DNA of 27,409 nt from a virus. The stretch lies in the IMG/VR virus record IMGVR_UViG_3300007722_000088, positions 1 to 27,409 of that record. One strand, 5' to 3'. Position 1 is the first letter of the stretch; every line of letters begins with the position of its first letter. Shown one piece after another: positions 1-5,852 of the stretch. A program made the position numbers and the translations under genes. Under the pieces are notes generated by a model. The model did no database searches and had not been told where the DNA came from. It saw only the letters and a list, made by a program, of their open reading frames with translations.

Positions 1-419
1 CTCTCTTCCAATTCAATAAGTTTTTTTGTATCCGTCATTTTTCTTTTAATGTCGGATAGAATAGATTGGAGGTGAGCTTTTTCATGGCCGTCGAAAACAG
101 CCAATCCTTCCTTAGCTAACTTTTCCATAACCATTTCCTCAGCCAAATCAGATTTAATAGCCTTTCTATCAGCTCGCATTGCTGTCAAATCTGATTTCAT
201 TCTATTCATTAAGGATGTTCTATCTACTTCGTATCGATATATCTCCTTCGTTTTAGACTGAATTTGTTTGGTGAGGTCGAGAGTTTCCCTCGAAGACTTT
301 GTAATCGAGTCAGATACATCTTCCAACTCACGCTCAACAGCCAAGATATCACGTTTACTCTTAGCGTAGTCTGCTGTGAGTTTTTGGATTTCTGATAATC
401 TTTCTTTTTCGTTGGCCAT
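1..419 (-). CDS. Coiled-coil protein, partial (C-terminus beyond window)
   Basis: An ATG at 419 opens a frame that runs without a stop to the window edge, giving about 139 codons of N-terminal sequence. The translation begins MANEKERLSEIQKLTADYAK and is almost entirely charged heptad-like helix, rich in Lys, Glu, Asp and Arg, as expected for a long coiled coil. It lies 48 nt downstream of the gp51-like frame on the same strand, so it belongs to the tail/baseplate transcription direction; a TATAAATA box lies in the gap. No family was recognised. It could be a structural, tape-measure-like or scaffold protein, but that is inference from the coiled coil and position only. Confidence 0.75.
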   Translation of the reverse strand, partial: MANEKERLSEIQKLTADYAKSKRDILAVERELEDVSDSITKSSRETLDLTKQIQSKTKEIYRYEVDRTSLMNRMKSDLTAMRADRKAIKSDLAEEMVMEKLAKEGLAVFDGHEKAHLQSILSDIKRKMTDTKKLIELEE

Positions 420-434
420 ATTTTATAGTGTACC

Positions 435-442
435 TATAAATA
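435..442 (-). promoter_or_regulatory. TATAAATA-type octamer upstream of the gene at 419
   Basis: The plus strand reads TATAAATA, so the gene strand reads TATTTATA, 15 nt before the ATG at 419. The same octamer recurs upstream of many minus-strand genes here. It equals the T4 late promoter octamer, but in the opposite orientation to the gene. Confidence 0.45.
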
Positions 443-467
443 TTATCAGTTCCGGCCTTTTGAACTA

Positions 468-752
468 TCATTTTCTGACAACTTGACCCGGCTGTGGGCC
501 CTTGTCAGCCGCTTTCTGCTGCTTGGCTTCACCTTCCTTAACTGACACCAGTTTTCTTAGGTAAAATCGACGCATTTGGACAGGAAGTGAGTATACGCCC
601 TCATGTGTGAAACCCCCTTGTCCGTAATAACAGAGATTGAAGAGTTCGTCGTGTAACTGAGACTTATAATTACTCGCTAGGCCAAAAAAAGTCCACACCA
701 AGTGGCAATGCCATCCTCGCGGTGTGGCCGCACGCTGGACATGTGAAATCAA
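468..752 (-). CDS. gp51-like baseplate/tail assembly protein, probably made by frameshift from the gp26-like gene
   Basis: This frame overlaps the last 83 nt of the gp26-like gene in the +1 (equivalently -2) frame. The family-like part lies after the overlap: a helical stretch, then YYGQGGFTHEGVYSLPVQMR and RRFYLRKL, then a polar tail ending at 468. The motif pattern (YYGxGGF, VYxxPVxxRRFY) matches a short protein that follows gp26 in T4-like phages; in T4, gene 51 directly follows gene 26. The only starts in frame are TTG/GTG inside the gp26-like gene: TTG at 752 has no Shine-Dalgarno, while GAGGA precedes a TTG/GTG pair by 12-15 nt. A run of seven U at 684-690 just before the gp26-like stop allows a slip that would fuse the two as ...DFF-GLASNYKS. 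Residues before that run are probably not translated in this frame. Confidence 0.6.
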   Translation of the reverse strand: MISHVQRAATPRGWHCHLVWTFFGLASNYKSQLHDELFNLCYYGQGGFTHEGVYSLPVQMRRFYLRKLVSVKEGEAKQQKAADKGPQPGQVVRK

Positions 753-1500
753 AGTTCATGTCCAAGTCGGGGTTGTTTCCCCTAATATGTGAACGAAGGG
801 ATCGTGAATCCATAGCGGTTAATTCCGTATCAACAAATTTCTTAATCAAGTTACGGTCTTCGTTACCGTCGATAGCAACAATCATGTATTTGAGGCGGGT
901 GGTCATCTCAGGAGAAACACCGTTTGGTGAAATCTTGGAGAGGCTCTTCAGTTCCGTGTCAATGGATTGTTCGTCCCGATGAGTCAATAACTTGTATGAA
1001 ATATTCTTTTTAGACTGTGGAAGTTCGTAGTTAAAACGATTTACTCCCTTTGAAAGTTTTGAAAAGTCAAACTCTTTCGAATGAAGTTCGGAAAGATTAA
1101 CTACAAATTCGCTTTCTTCACCACACTCAGTACACTTAATTTTGGCTGGATATTTATCACCATATGCTAAACGACGAGCAGCAATGAAAATAGCATTCTT
1201 ATCACCAATCAAAATATCATCCAATTTTATTGCTGGGTTGATGATTAAAGCTTTTAGAAGTTCATCCAATACGATACCTTTCTTAATGAGATTCTGACTT
1301 GTCAAAATATCTTCTTCCTTAGCCGTCATGAATTTTAACTCAATGCGACCTGATGATAGCGGAGACTCTGGTGGATAAAAATGTCCTTCAGTCGGAAGGT
1401 CGATGAATTCTGTTGGGTATGTCTGTTTTACAGGGATATCCGATTGTCCCACTTGGACTGGCTGCGGCGCTCTTGCGATTGGTATATTTTGGTTTTCCAT
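670..1500 (-). CDS. 26: Baseplate hub / tail assembly chaperone, T4 gp26-like
   Basis: This is a 276-residue protein of the T4 gp26 (T4_baseplate) type, which acts in baseplate hub or tail assembly. After a proline-rich N-terminus it shows the family core: TEFIDLPTEGHFYPPESPLS (about residues 30-49), then FMTAKEEDIL, LIKKGIVLDELL, and GDKNAIFIAARRLAYG. Two CxxC pairs, C123/C126 (CTECGEE) and C254/C257 (CPACGH), look like one split zinc ribbon. The C-terminus, PLGVDFFWPSE, follows the conserved FFWP ending I associate with this group. The ATG at 1500 is the first in frame and a hairpin terminator lies upstream. The 3' end overlaps the gp51-like frame at a U7 run. Family assignment is firm; the exact role (hub subunit or chaperone) is less so. 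Confidence 0.8.
   Translation of the reverse strand: MENQNIPIARAPQPVQVGQSDIPVKQTYPTEFIDLPTEGHFYPPESPLSSGRIELKFMTAKEEDILTSQNLIKKGIVLDELLKALIINPAIKLDDILIGDKNAIFIAARRLAYGDKYPAKIKCTECGEESEFVVNLSELHSKEFDFSKLSKGVNRFNYELPQSKKNISYKLLTHRDEQSIDTELKSLSKISPNGVSPEMTTRLKYMIVAIDGNEDRNLIKKFVDTELTAMDSRSLRSHIRGNNPDLDMNFDFTCPACGHTARMALPLGVDFFWPSE
684..690 (-). other. Candidate slippery site (U7) between gp26-like and gp51-like frames
   Basis: In the gp26-like frame the mRNA reads GAC UUU UUU UGG and stops six codons after the first UUU. A +1 step, or a -2 slip of Phe-tRNA on the U run, enters the gp51-like frame, which then stays open to 468. The run sits where a frameshift would join two proteins that both look real. 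Confidence 0.5.
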
Positions 1501-1524
1501 AAACTTTTGAATAATCTTGTTTCG

Positions 1525-1532
1525 TATATATA
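1525..1532 (-). promoter_or_regulatory. TATATATA box upstream of the gp26-like gene
   Basis: This self-complementary TATATATA lies 24 nt before the ATG at 1500 and just downstream (on the minus strand) of the terminator at 1570-1601. It matches the TAT(A/T)TATA pattern seen upstream of other late genes. Confidence 0.35.
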
Positions 1533-1569
1533 TCGTTTAAATAAAACTTTTTGACGAAAAGAAGGCATA

Positions 1570-1601
1570 AAAAAAGGATTGGTATTTCACAATCCTTTTT
1601 T
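1570..1601 (-). terminator. Rho-independent terminator (bidirectional shape)
   Basis: A 12-bp perfect stem, AAAAAAGGATTG with CAATCCTTTTTT, encloses an 8-nt loop. U tracts form on either strand. It lies just after the leader-protein operon (1634-3662) and before the gp26-like gene, so it separates two minus-strand transcription units. Confidence 0.8.
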
Positions 1602-1633
1602 AAGTATAAACGTTGGCGTCTTGTTATAACCAA

Positions 1634-2602
1634 TTATGTTTTTGAACCTGTTATTTTAATTTCCTTTGAGCCGGGGTCGAATCTCAAAATGAAGCGCTTT
1701 AATCCCTGTACCTTTTCTGGAGTAACCTTTATCATGTTCAAAATTTTTAATACATCGGGAGAAAGTTTAGCATCTATCTTTCCTGTAAATGCCATGACTT
1801 CTTTTTCCAAATATGACTGCAATTGATTTGGCCCGTAGTATGGTAAATCTGGGTCTAACTCTATAACATTGCCCGATGGGTCGATGAATTCAAATGCATA
1901 GACATCATCAACAACCTCCGGCGCCGTATCAGAGGATGCATCAGAAAACGCATCGGCTGGAACTGATGCTTTACCTTTATAATTTAGGCCAGTATTTTTT
2001 ACAGCGGTTGTCCGGTTAGCATTGCCAGCACCAAGGGCGCCCTTGGTGCGATATTCATCAACCGCCTCTTTTACCAAAAACTGCAGGGCCTCTTTGAGAC
2101 TCTTTTTCTTAGGAGCGGTTCCTCCGACGGGACGTTTAGTACCTTCCTTCTTCTCACCAACAGGAACCTTTGGTGTGTCGGACTTCTTCACGACACGCTT
2201 GGTCTCAGTGTTTTTCTTCTTTTCCTTGACCGGCAACTTTGTGCCTTCCTTCTTTTCCTTTGGTTTATCCGTCGAGGTGATTGATTTGGAATCAGATTTC
2301 ATCTTCGTATTAGGAGTTTTCTTGGATGCCACGGTATTGCCGGATAATCCTTTTTTAGCTTCGGTCAGGGTGGTTTCTTCGATTTCTACTTCTTCGAGAA
2401 CCTCGCGTATCATTTGTTTAAGTTCGTTCTTCTTCATAATATTTTCGTGTTGGGTACTTTTTTCCAACTTGTTTAAAGCAATGTCCTCTGCGGATTCTTT
2501 ATCTTGTGAATCCTGATGAGCGCCGACCAAATCCGAAGGGATCTCATTGGAACCGTCTTCTAACATTTCCCGTATCATTTGTTTTAGTTCTGATTTTTTC
2601 AT
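1634..2602 (-). CDS. Leader-bearing virion-type protein with a duplicated N-terminal leader
   Basis: This 322-residue protein has no recognised enzymatic domain. Residues 1-15 (MKKSELKQMIREMLE) and 56-70 (MKKNELKQMIREVLE) are near-copies of one amphipathic helical leader, and neighbouring proteins carry it too. A TLTE|A sequence near residue 80 matches the (L/I)xE|(A/G/S) consensus of the T4 prohead protease gp21. Residues of about 85-175 are very Lys/Pro-rich and repetitive (KKEGTK, PVGEKKEGTKRPVGG). The last 100 residues look globular. The second leader starts with ATG at 2437 preceded by GAAAATATT, so an internal start or an old gene fusion is possible. It is the last gene of an operon with 3-nt and 4-nt spacers upstream and ends before a strong terminator. 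Its role is unknown; internal head protein is an inference. Confidence 0.8.
   Translation of the reverse strand: MKKSELKQMIREMLEDGSNEIPSDLVGAHQDSQDKESAEDIALNKLEKSTQHENIMKKNELKQMIREVLEEVEIEETTLTEAKKGLSGNTVASKKTPNTKMKSDSKSITSTDKPKEKKEGTKLPVKEKKKNTETKRVVKKSDTPKVPVGEKKEGTKRPVGGTAPKKKSLKEALQFLVKEAVDEYRTKGALGAGNANRTTAVKNTGLNYKGKASVPADAFSDASSDTAPEVVDDVYAFEFIDPSGNVIELDPDLPYYGPNQLQSYLEKEVMAFTGKIDAKLSPDVLKILNMIKVTPEKVQGLKRFILRFDPGSKEIKITGSKT
2028..2049. repeat. 22-bp perfect palindrome inside a coding region
   Basis: GCACCAAGGGC is followed immediately by its exact reverse complement GCCCTTGGTGC. It lies in the 322-residue leader protein, coding around KGALGAG. It is unusually GC-rich for the region and could fold as a cruciform or mRNA hairpin. 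Confidence 0.85.
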
Positions 2603-2605
2603 GTA

Positions 2606-3208
2606 TTATACCTTCGATTGTATTCGTTGTAGTTCGGCGTTTTTGCGAGCCAACTCGGTTTCTTTACGACTAATTTGGTTCTGTAGTGGTGTAACGGCTT
2701 TGGCCAATTTACCCTTTAAATTCTGCATGTCGGTTTGAATCTTGTTTTTGTCTCTTTCAAGATTAGCAATTTTTTTCTGATCATTTGGATTCGCCGATTG
2801 AGATGTGCTAAGAGCATCTACCATGGCATCGGCCGGACTCATTGGTTCTCCAATTTCCTCTAAATGCGACTTCTTTAGATAGTTTGGTTTTGCCTCCTCA
2901 ATGTCGTGGATTAAATTGACCATTGAATTGATAATACCGTCCGGCTTTAATTGATAAGCAACGTTCCGCAAATTCCCATTTTTAGCATCTTTAGCTACAA
3001 CTTCTAAATCATTAGCAATTTTCTGTTTCCATTGACTGTATAACATATTACCGTAACCATTTAACTGAATAATTGGATCTGCACTGCGGCGATTCCCTAC
3101 AGGCTTGTCCATGATATATCCATACTTCGATCCAGCTTTATCCATAGCCTCATTTAATCGGTTTCGGATAATGGACTTGACAATCTCCTTTAATTCAGCT
3201 TTTTTCAT
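2606..3208 (-). CDS. Leader-bearing virion-type protein with C-terminal coiled coil
   Basis: This is a 200-residue protein of unknown function. It opens with MKKAELKEIVKSIIRNRLNE followed by Ala, so RLNE|A gives a gp21-like (L/I)xE|A site right at the end of the helical leader. A middle region of mixed composition (about 25-130) is followed by a linker rich in Ser, Gln and Asn. Residues of about 140-200 form a heptad-like coiled coil rich in Lys, Glu, Gln and Leu. It starts 4 nt after the stop of the upstream gene and ends 3 nt before the next start, so the three genes are one operon. The shared leader with both flanking kinds of protein suggests targeting to the same virion compartment; this is inference. 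Confidence 0.8.
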   Translation of the reverse strand: MKKAELKEIVKSIIRNRLNEAMDKAGSKYGYIMDKPVGNRRSADPIIQLNGYGNMLYSQWKQKIANDLEVVAKDAKNGNLRNVAYQLKPDGIINSMVNLIHDIEEAKPNYLKKSHLEEIGEPMSPADAMVDALSTSQSANPNDQKKIANLERDKNKIQTDMQNLKGKLAKAVTPLQNQISRKETELARKNAELQRIQSKV

Positions 3209-3212
3209 GATA

Positions 3213-3662
3213 TTATTCGTCCCATCCGACCGTCATTTCAACCTGTAAAATAAGAGTTTTTTCTCCATTAAGCCGCCCTCGCTTTATAACTTCTGCAAAA
3301 CCAGATGTGTATGGAGACCCAGGTCTAGCTTCCGACCTTAGTCTCTTAGCAATTGTCTCTAACAAACGCTCTTCATAGGTCTCCTCGTCTTCGGTCAAAT
3401 TAGAAATCACCTCAGGATCATCAACGGGTACAGCTAATTTCCATGAATAAATTGTTGTCCCACTCTCTTCTCCCGAATTATCAACTTTGATGGATAGCGG
3501 AACAATGTATTTATCAAATGGAAATCCTAAAATACCCCTCACATCTTGTTCAGTGCCCGCTTTTACAGCTTCAGTAAAGACCTCTTCCACACATTCCATG
3601 ATAATATCACGAATAAAATTGGTTTTGCTATGAACAGCACGTTGGTTTTTTGGGGGATGCAT
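3213..3662 (-). CDS. Hypothetical late protein with leader-like N-terminal helix
   Basis: This 149-residue protein has no recognised family. The region around residues 12-32 (FIRDIIMECVEEVFTE then AV) resembles the leader helix of the two downstream genes, including a final (hydrophobic)TE|A, although it lacks the MKK start. An ATG at 3599, inside this helix, is an alternative start. The body is acidic and strand-rich, with segments such as TIYSWKLAVPVDDPEV and GEKTLILQVEMTVGWDE that suggest a beta fold. A TATAAATA box lies 18 nt upstream of the ATG, making this the probable first gene of the operon that runs to 1634. Confidence 0.75.
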   Translation of the reverse strand: MHPPKNQRAVHSKTNFIRDIIMECVEEVFTEAVKAGTEQDVRGILGFPFDKYIVPLSIKVDNSGEESGTTIYSWKLAVPVDDPEVISNLTEDEETYEERLLETIAKRLRSEARPGSPYTSGFAEVIKRGRLNGEKTLILQVEMTVGWDE

Positions 3663-3680
3663 TAGGTAGGTGAAGTTTTC

Positions 3681-3688
3681 TATAAATA
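3681..3688 (-). promoter_or_regulatory. TATAAATA-type octamer upstream of the gene at 3662
   Basis: The plus strand reads TATAAATA and the gene strand TATTTATA, 18 nt before the ATG at 3662. It is an exact copy of the octamer found before five other minus-strand genes. Confidence 0.45.
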
Positions 3689-3714
3689 TACACCAAACCG
3701 CAGAATCCGCTGAT

Positions 3715-3894
3715 TTAGCGTATCAAGTTTCTCAGAAAGTCAAGATGGTGGACGCCTTCATACTTTGCGACGAAATAACAGAAAGACGCCACCACATGGG
3801 GAGTTTCTTTTTTTAATAACTCTGACATCTTTTGATATTCTTCGTCCCTGAACATCTCAAGGTATTCTTCGCATCTACTGTCTAAATTTTCCAT
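3715..3894 (-). CDS. Small hypothetical protein (59 aa)
   Basis: ATG at 3894 opens a 59-codon frame ending with TAA at 3715. It begins MENLDSRCEEYLEMFRDEEY and ends HHLDFLRNLIR; it is mostly helical and acidic at the N-terminus. The ATG sits one base after the stop of the HNH nuclease gene (TGACATG), the tight spacing of translationally coupled genes, and the frame fills most of the gap before the next gene. No family was recognised. It is too short for many gene callers, but its position and clean helical composition argue that it is real. Confidence 0.6.
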   Translation of the reverse strand: MENLDSRCEEYLEMFRDEEYQKMSELLKKETPHVVASFCYFVAKYEGVHHLDFLRNLIR

Positions 3895-3895
3895 G

Positions 3896-4159
3896 TCACT
3901 TTTTAGTCTTGAAACATGGTAGAAATTCCGGAGGCTTATTTCGTATCCATTTAAGATATTTTTGAAACCGTGGTTGATCTTTTAAAGCCGCGGGTGTATT
4001 ATAGACGTTACTTAACTCATTGTTAGTAAATAAATCGTGGATTGTATTATGACACGGTATACAGATGGTAGTTTTCTCCTTACCACCCTTTGCTCGTGGG
4101 ACAAAGTGGTGATCGTTAGAGTATTCAACATCACGACGGCATAAGGGGCAATTAAACAT
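3896..4159 (-). CDS. HNH endonuclease
   Basis: This 87-residue protein has a compact HNH fold. CPLC (residues 4-7) and CIPCHNTIH (about 33-41) form the zinc-binding knuckles, with DHHFVPRAKGG between them, giving the DHH...CxxCHxxIH order of the HNH family. The catalytic histidine is expected in DHH. Nothing follows the domain except a short tail with QPRFQKYLKWIRNKP. Small HNH proteins like this act as free-standing homing or nicking endonucleases in T4-like phages. It sits between two structural-type genes and is translationally tight with the 59-residue gene downstream. Confidence 0.85.
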   Translation of the reverse strand: MFNCPLCRRDVEYSNDHHFVPRAKGGKEKTTICIPCHNTIHDLFTNNELSNVYNTPAALKDQPRFQKYLKWIRNKPPEFLPCFKTKK

Positions 4160-4205
4160 CCACCAACATTTACAAGACTATTGGTAGTTTGTCAACCACC
4201 AACTT

Positions 4206-5147
4206 TTACATCCATTGACCCGGACGTTGATTTCGCGGAGAATAACTCTTCCCAGCAACATACTTGTCTAACACCAACTCACCAAGCTGGTCCAAAATAG
4301 CCTTATCTGTAACCGGCCGCTCACTCGCGTCAAATGCTCCCACCCTTTCCACCGATTCCGGAACTTCTGCCAAAGTGTCGCGGCCCTGGCCAGAGTAACC
4401 TCTTCGGGCATCAAACTCGTGGTCCACAGAGACTTCGTTCCACCCAAATTCAGCGCTTACAAAATAAATTTGTCCATTCAAAGTTACTTCTTCATCTTCT
4501 ACATCCCATTCCTCATTTGGTGCTTCTTGCATTACACGATTTTTTAAACCAGCGATTTGTCCACCCAATTCTTTCAAACCGTGCATCTGAATAAGCTCAT
4601 CGGCCAAAGCGACGATTTGAGTTAATTTTGCTTGTTGATTGTTGGCTGGACTTATCGTGTTAATGATCCTCTTTATAAGTCTACCAATTTCAACCTCGCG
4701 TTTTTCTTCCGGGTTATTTACATCACCCTCGGCGTGTTCAAATACACCCTCTTCACTATCTGCACAATCCTTATATTGGTATCCTTGTTTTTTCTCCCAC
4801 GAACTTAGTGCGTTTGGGGTTTTGCGGGTAGGACACGGAAATCTAGAAGGATGTGATTGATTGTGTCGATTTATTTTTCTATCAAAATCGTCACGCTCAT
4901 CTTGGTCCGGGTCATGGTCTTCCGAAACGTCTTTGTTTTCCCAAGCTGCCCACATCTCATTTACACGAACATCGCCTTCATTTTTCTTATTGTGAATTGC
5001 CCACATGGTAGAATATGCTTTCGGCGTCTCTCCATAGTGCTTAATAAGTTTATCATGTAGAGATTTTGGAAAATTTGGTGGGGCTGTTTCCGTCATCATC
5101 TCATTAATCGATTCACGGATGAGTTTTTGAATTTCTGTTTTTTTCAT
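4206..5147 (-). CDS. Leader-bearing hypothetical virion-type protein
   Basis: The start is taken at ATG 5147 because the protein then opens with MKKTEIQKLIRESINEMMTE, the same leader seen at 2602, 2437 and 3208; an earlier in-frame start at 5198 would put 17 unlikely residues in front. This gives 313 residues. After the leader comes FPKSLHDKLIKHYG and AYSTMWAIHNKK, a short domain I associate with marine phage hypothetical proteins, then an acidic low-complexity region (DHDPDQDERDDFD). A Cys-containing segment, FPCPTRKTPNALSSWEKKQ, follows, then helical and strand-rich parts. No enzymatic motif was seen. The TATAAATA box 18 nt upstream and terminator-like hairpin at 5200-5232 make it its own late unit. 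Confidence 0.8.
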   Translation of the reverse strand: MKKTEIQKLIRESINEMMTETAPPNFPKSLHDKLIKHYGETPKAYSTMWAIHNKKNEGDVRVNEMWAAWENKDVSEDHDPDQDERDDFDRKINRHNQSHPSRFPCPTRKTPNALSSWEKKQGYQYKDCADSEEGVFEHAEGDVNNPEEKREVEIGRLIKRIINTISPANNQQAKLTQIVALADELIQMHGLKELGGQIAGLKNRVMQEAPNEEWDVEDEEVTLNGQIYFVSAEFGWNEVSVDHEFDARRGYSGQGRDTLAEVPESVERVGAFDASERPVTDKAILDQLGELVLDKYVAGKSYSPRNQRPGQWM

Positions 5148-5165
5148 AGTATCAGGGTGTCGATA

Positions 5166-5173
5166 TATAAATA
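5166..5173 (-). promoter_or_regulatory. TATAAATA-type octamer upstream of the gene at 5147
   Basis: The plus strand reads TATAAATA (gene strand TATTTATA), 18 nt before ATG 5147. This is the same spacing as at 3681-3688. Confidence 0.45.
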
Positions 5174-5199
5174 GAAGTGTGGTGTGTGAAAGAAGCACA

Positions 5200-5232
5200 A
5201 AAAATCCCCTATTTTCATAGAGGATATTTTTA
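5200..5232 (-). terminator. Probable terminator after the tail tube gene
   Basis: An imperfect inverted repeat pairs CCCCTAT with ATAGAGG (one mismatch) around a TTTC loop. It is flanked by A and T runs on both sides, so a U tract follows the hairpin on either strand. It lies directly after the tail tube stop. Confidence 0.55.
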
Positions 5233-5244
5233 GACTTATCTATT

Positions 5245-5733
5245 TTAGTATTGGAGTATAGCGTAATCGTACCGCAGAGTGACGTTCATCATAAGTGCGT
5301 CACTTGTTCCCCAATCAAGGTTGTTACCATTGAAAGATTCAACAAATGCACCTTTAAGTGTCCACTCTTCAACTTTATCAAGTGCTGGGCCGAGAACGTT
5401 GATGGTGACATCTTTCTTATAGAAATCAGCGTAACCGTTGCGGCCGGTGACAGATTCATGACTCAAACGAACCCATTCCATAACAGCTTGAGCTGCGGAA
5501 GGAACAACTGGGTCATAGAGGGTAATTTCAATAGGTTGCCATTCAGACTTACCTTTGACGTAACGCTTCAAGTTGATGTGTTCTAATGTAATTGGGTTGT
5601 TGTTGAACGAAGGCCGTCCAGCTGTTTTAATCATGTACGCTGGAATTCCGTCGATGTACATCGTGAAACGATTTTGTACCTTTGGTTCCCAGCTTTGAAA
5701 GAATGCCTCATTTTGGTCTAGTAGTTCTGCCAT
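5245..5733 (-). CDS. 19: Tail tube protein, T4 gp19-like
   Basis: At 162 residues it is almost the length of T4 gp19 (163), the protein whose hexameric rings form the inner tail tube. The sequence has the family pattern: an N-terminal FFQSWEPKVQNRFTMYIDGI, then PAYMIKTAGRPSF, an EHINLKRYVKGKSEWQPIEI strand pair followed by TLYDPVVPSAAQAVMEW, and a C-terminal LKGAFVESFN with LMMNVTLRYDYAILQY. The start ATG at 5733 gives MAELLDQNEAFF with no strong Shine-Dalgarno. A TATAAATA box lies about 46 nt upstream and a terminator just downstream, so it seems to be a single-gene late unit. It is far from the sheath gene (16503-19487), whereas T4 has genes 18 and 19 adjacent. Confidence 0.9.
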   Translation of the reverse strand: MAELLDQNEAFFQSWEPKVQNRFTMYIDGIPAYMIKTAGRPSFNNNPITLEHINLKRYVKGKSEWQPIEITLYDPVVPSAAQAVMEWVRLSHESVTGRNGYADFYKKDVTINVLGPALDKVEEWTLKGAFVESFNGNNLDWGTSDALMMNVTLRYDYAILQY

Positions 5734-5779
5734 ATTAGTGTGTAGTTAAATTTAGTTTAAGCGTATTGCCCGTCTACAC

Positions 5780-5787
5780 TATAAATA
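5780..5787 (-). promoter_or_regulatory. TATAAATA-type octamer upstream of the tail tube gene
   Basis: The plus strand reads TATAAATA (gene strand TATTTATA) about 46 nt before ATG 5733, in a gap between divergently transcribed genes. It could in principle serve either strand. Confidence 0.45.
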
Positions 5788-5852
5788 AAACAAAACTCAA
5801 AAAATTGTGCAATTCTCATAGTATTTATCAGTAGTCGAACCAATCTACATTA

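Noticed and set aside
2022-2516. 164-codon plus-strand frame opposite the Lys-rich leader protein
   Set aside because: It is a Phe/Ser-rich antisense reading of Lys/Glu-rich codons; the minus-strand protein has the shared leader and operon context.
5148-5198. Upstream in-frame start at 5198 for the leader protein
   Set aside because: The extension reads across the TATAAATA box and would bury the MKK leader, which is the N-terminus in its relatives.
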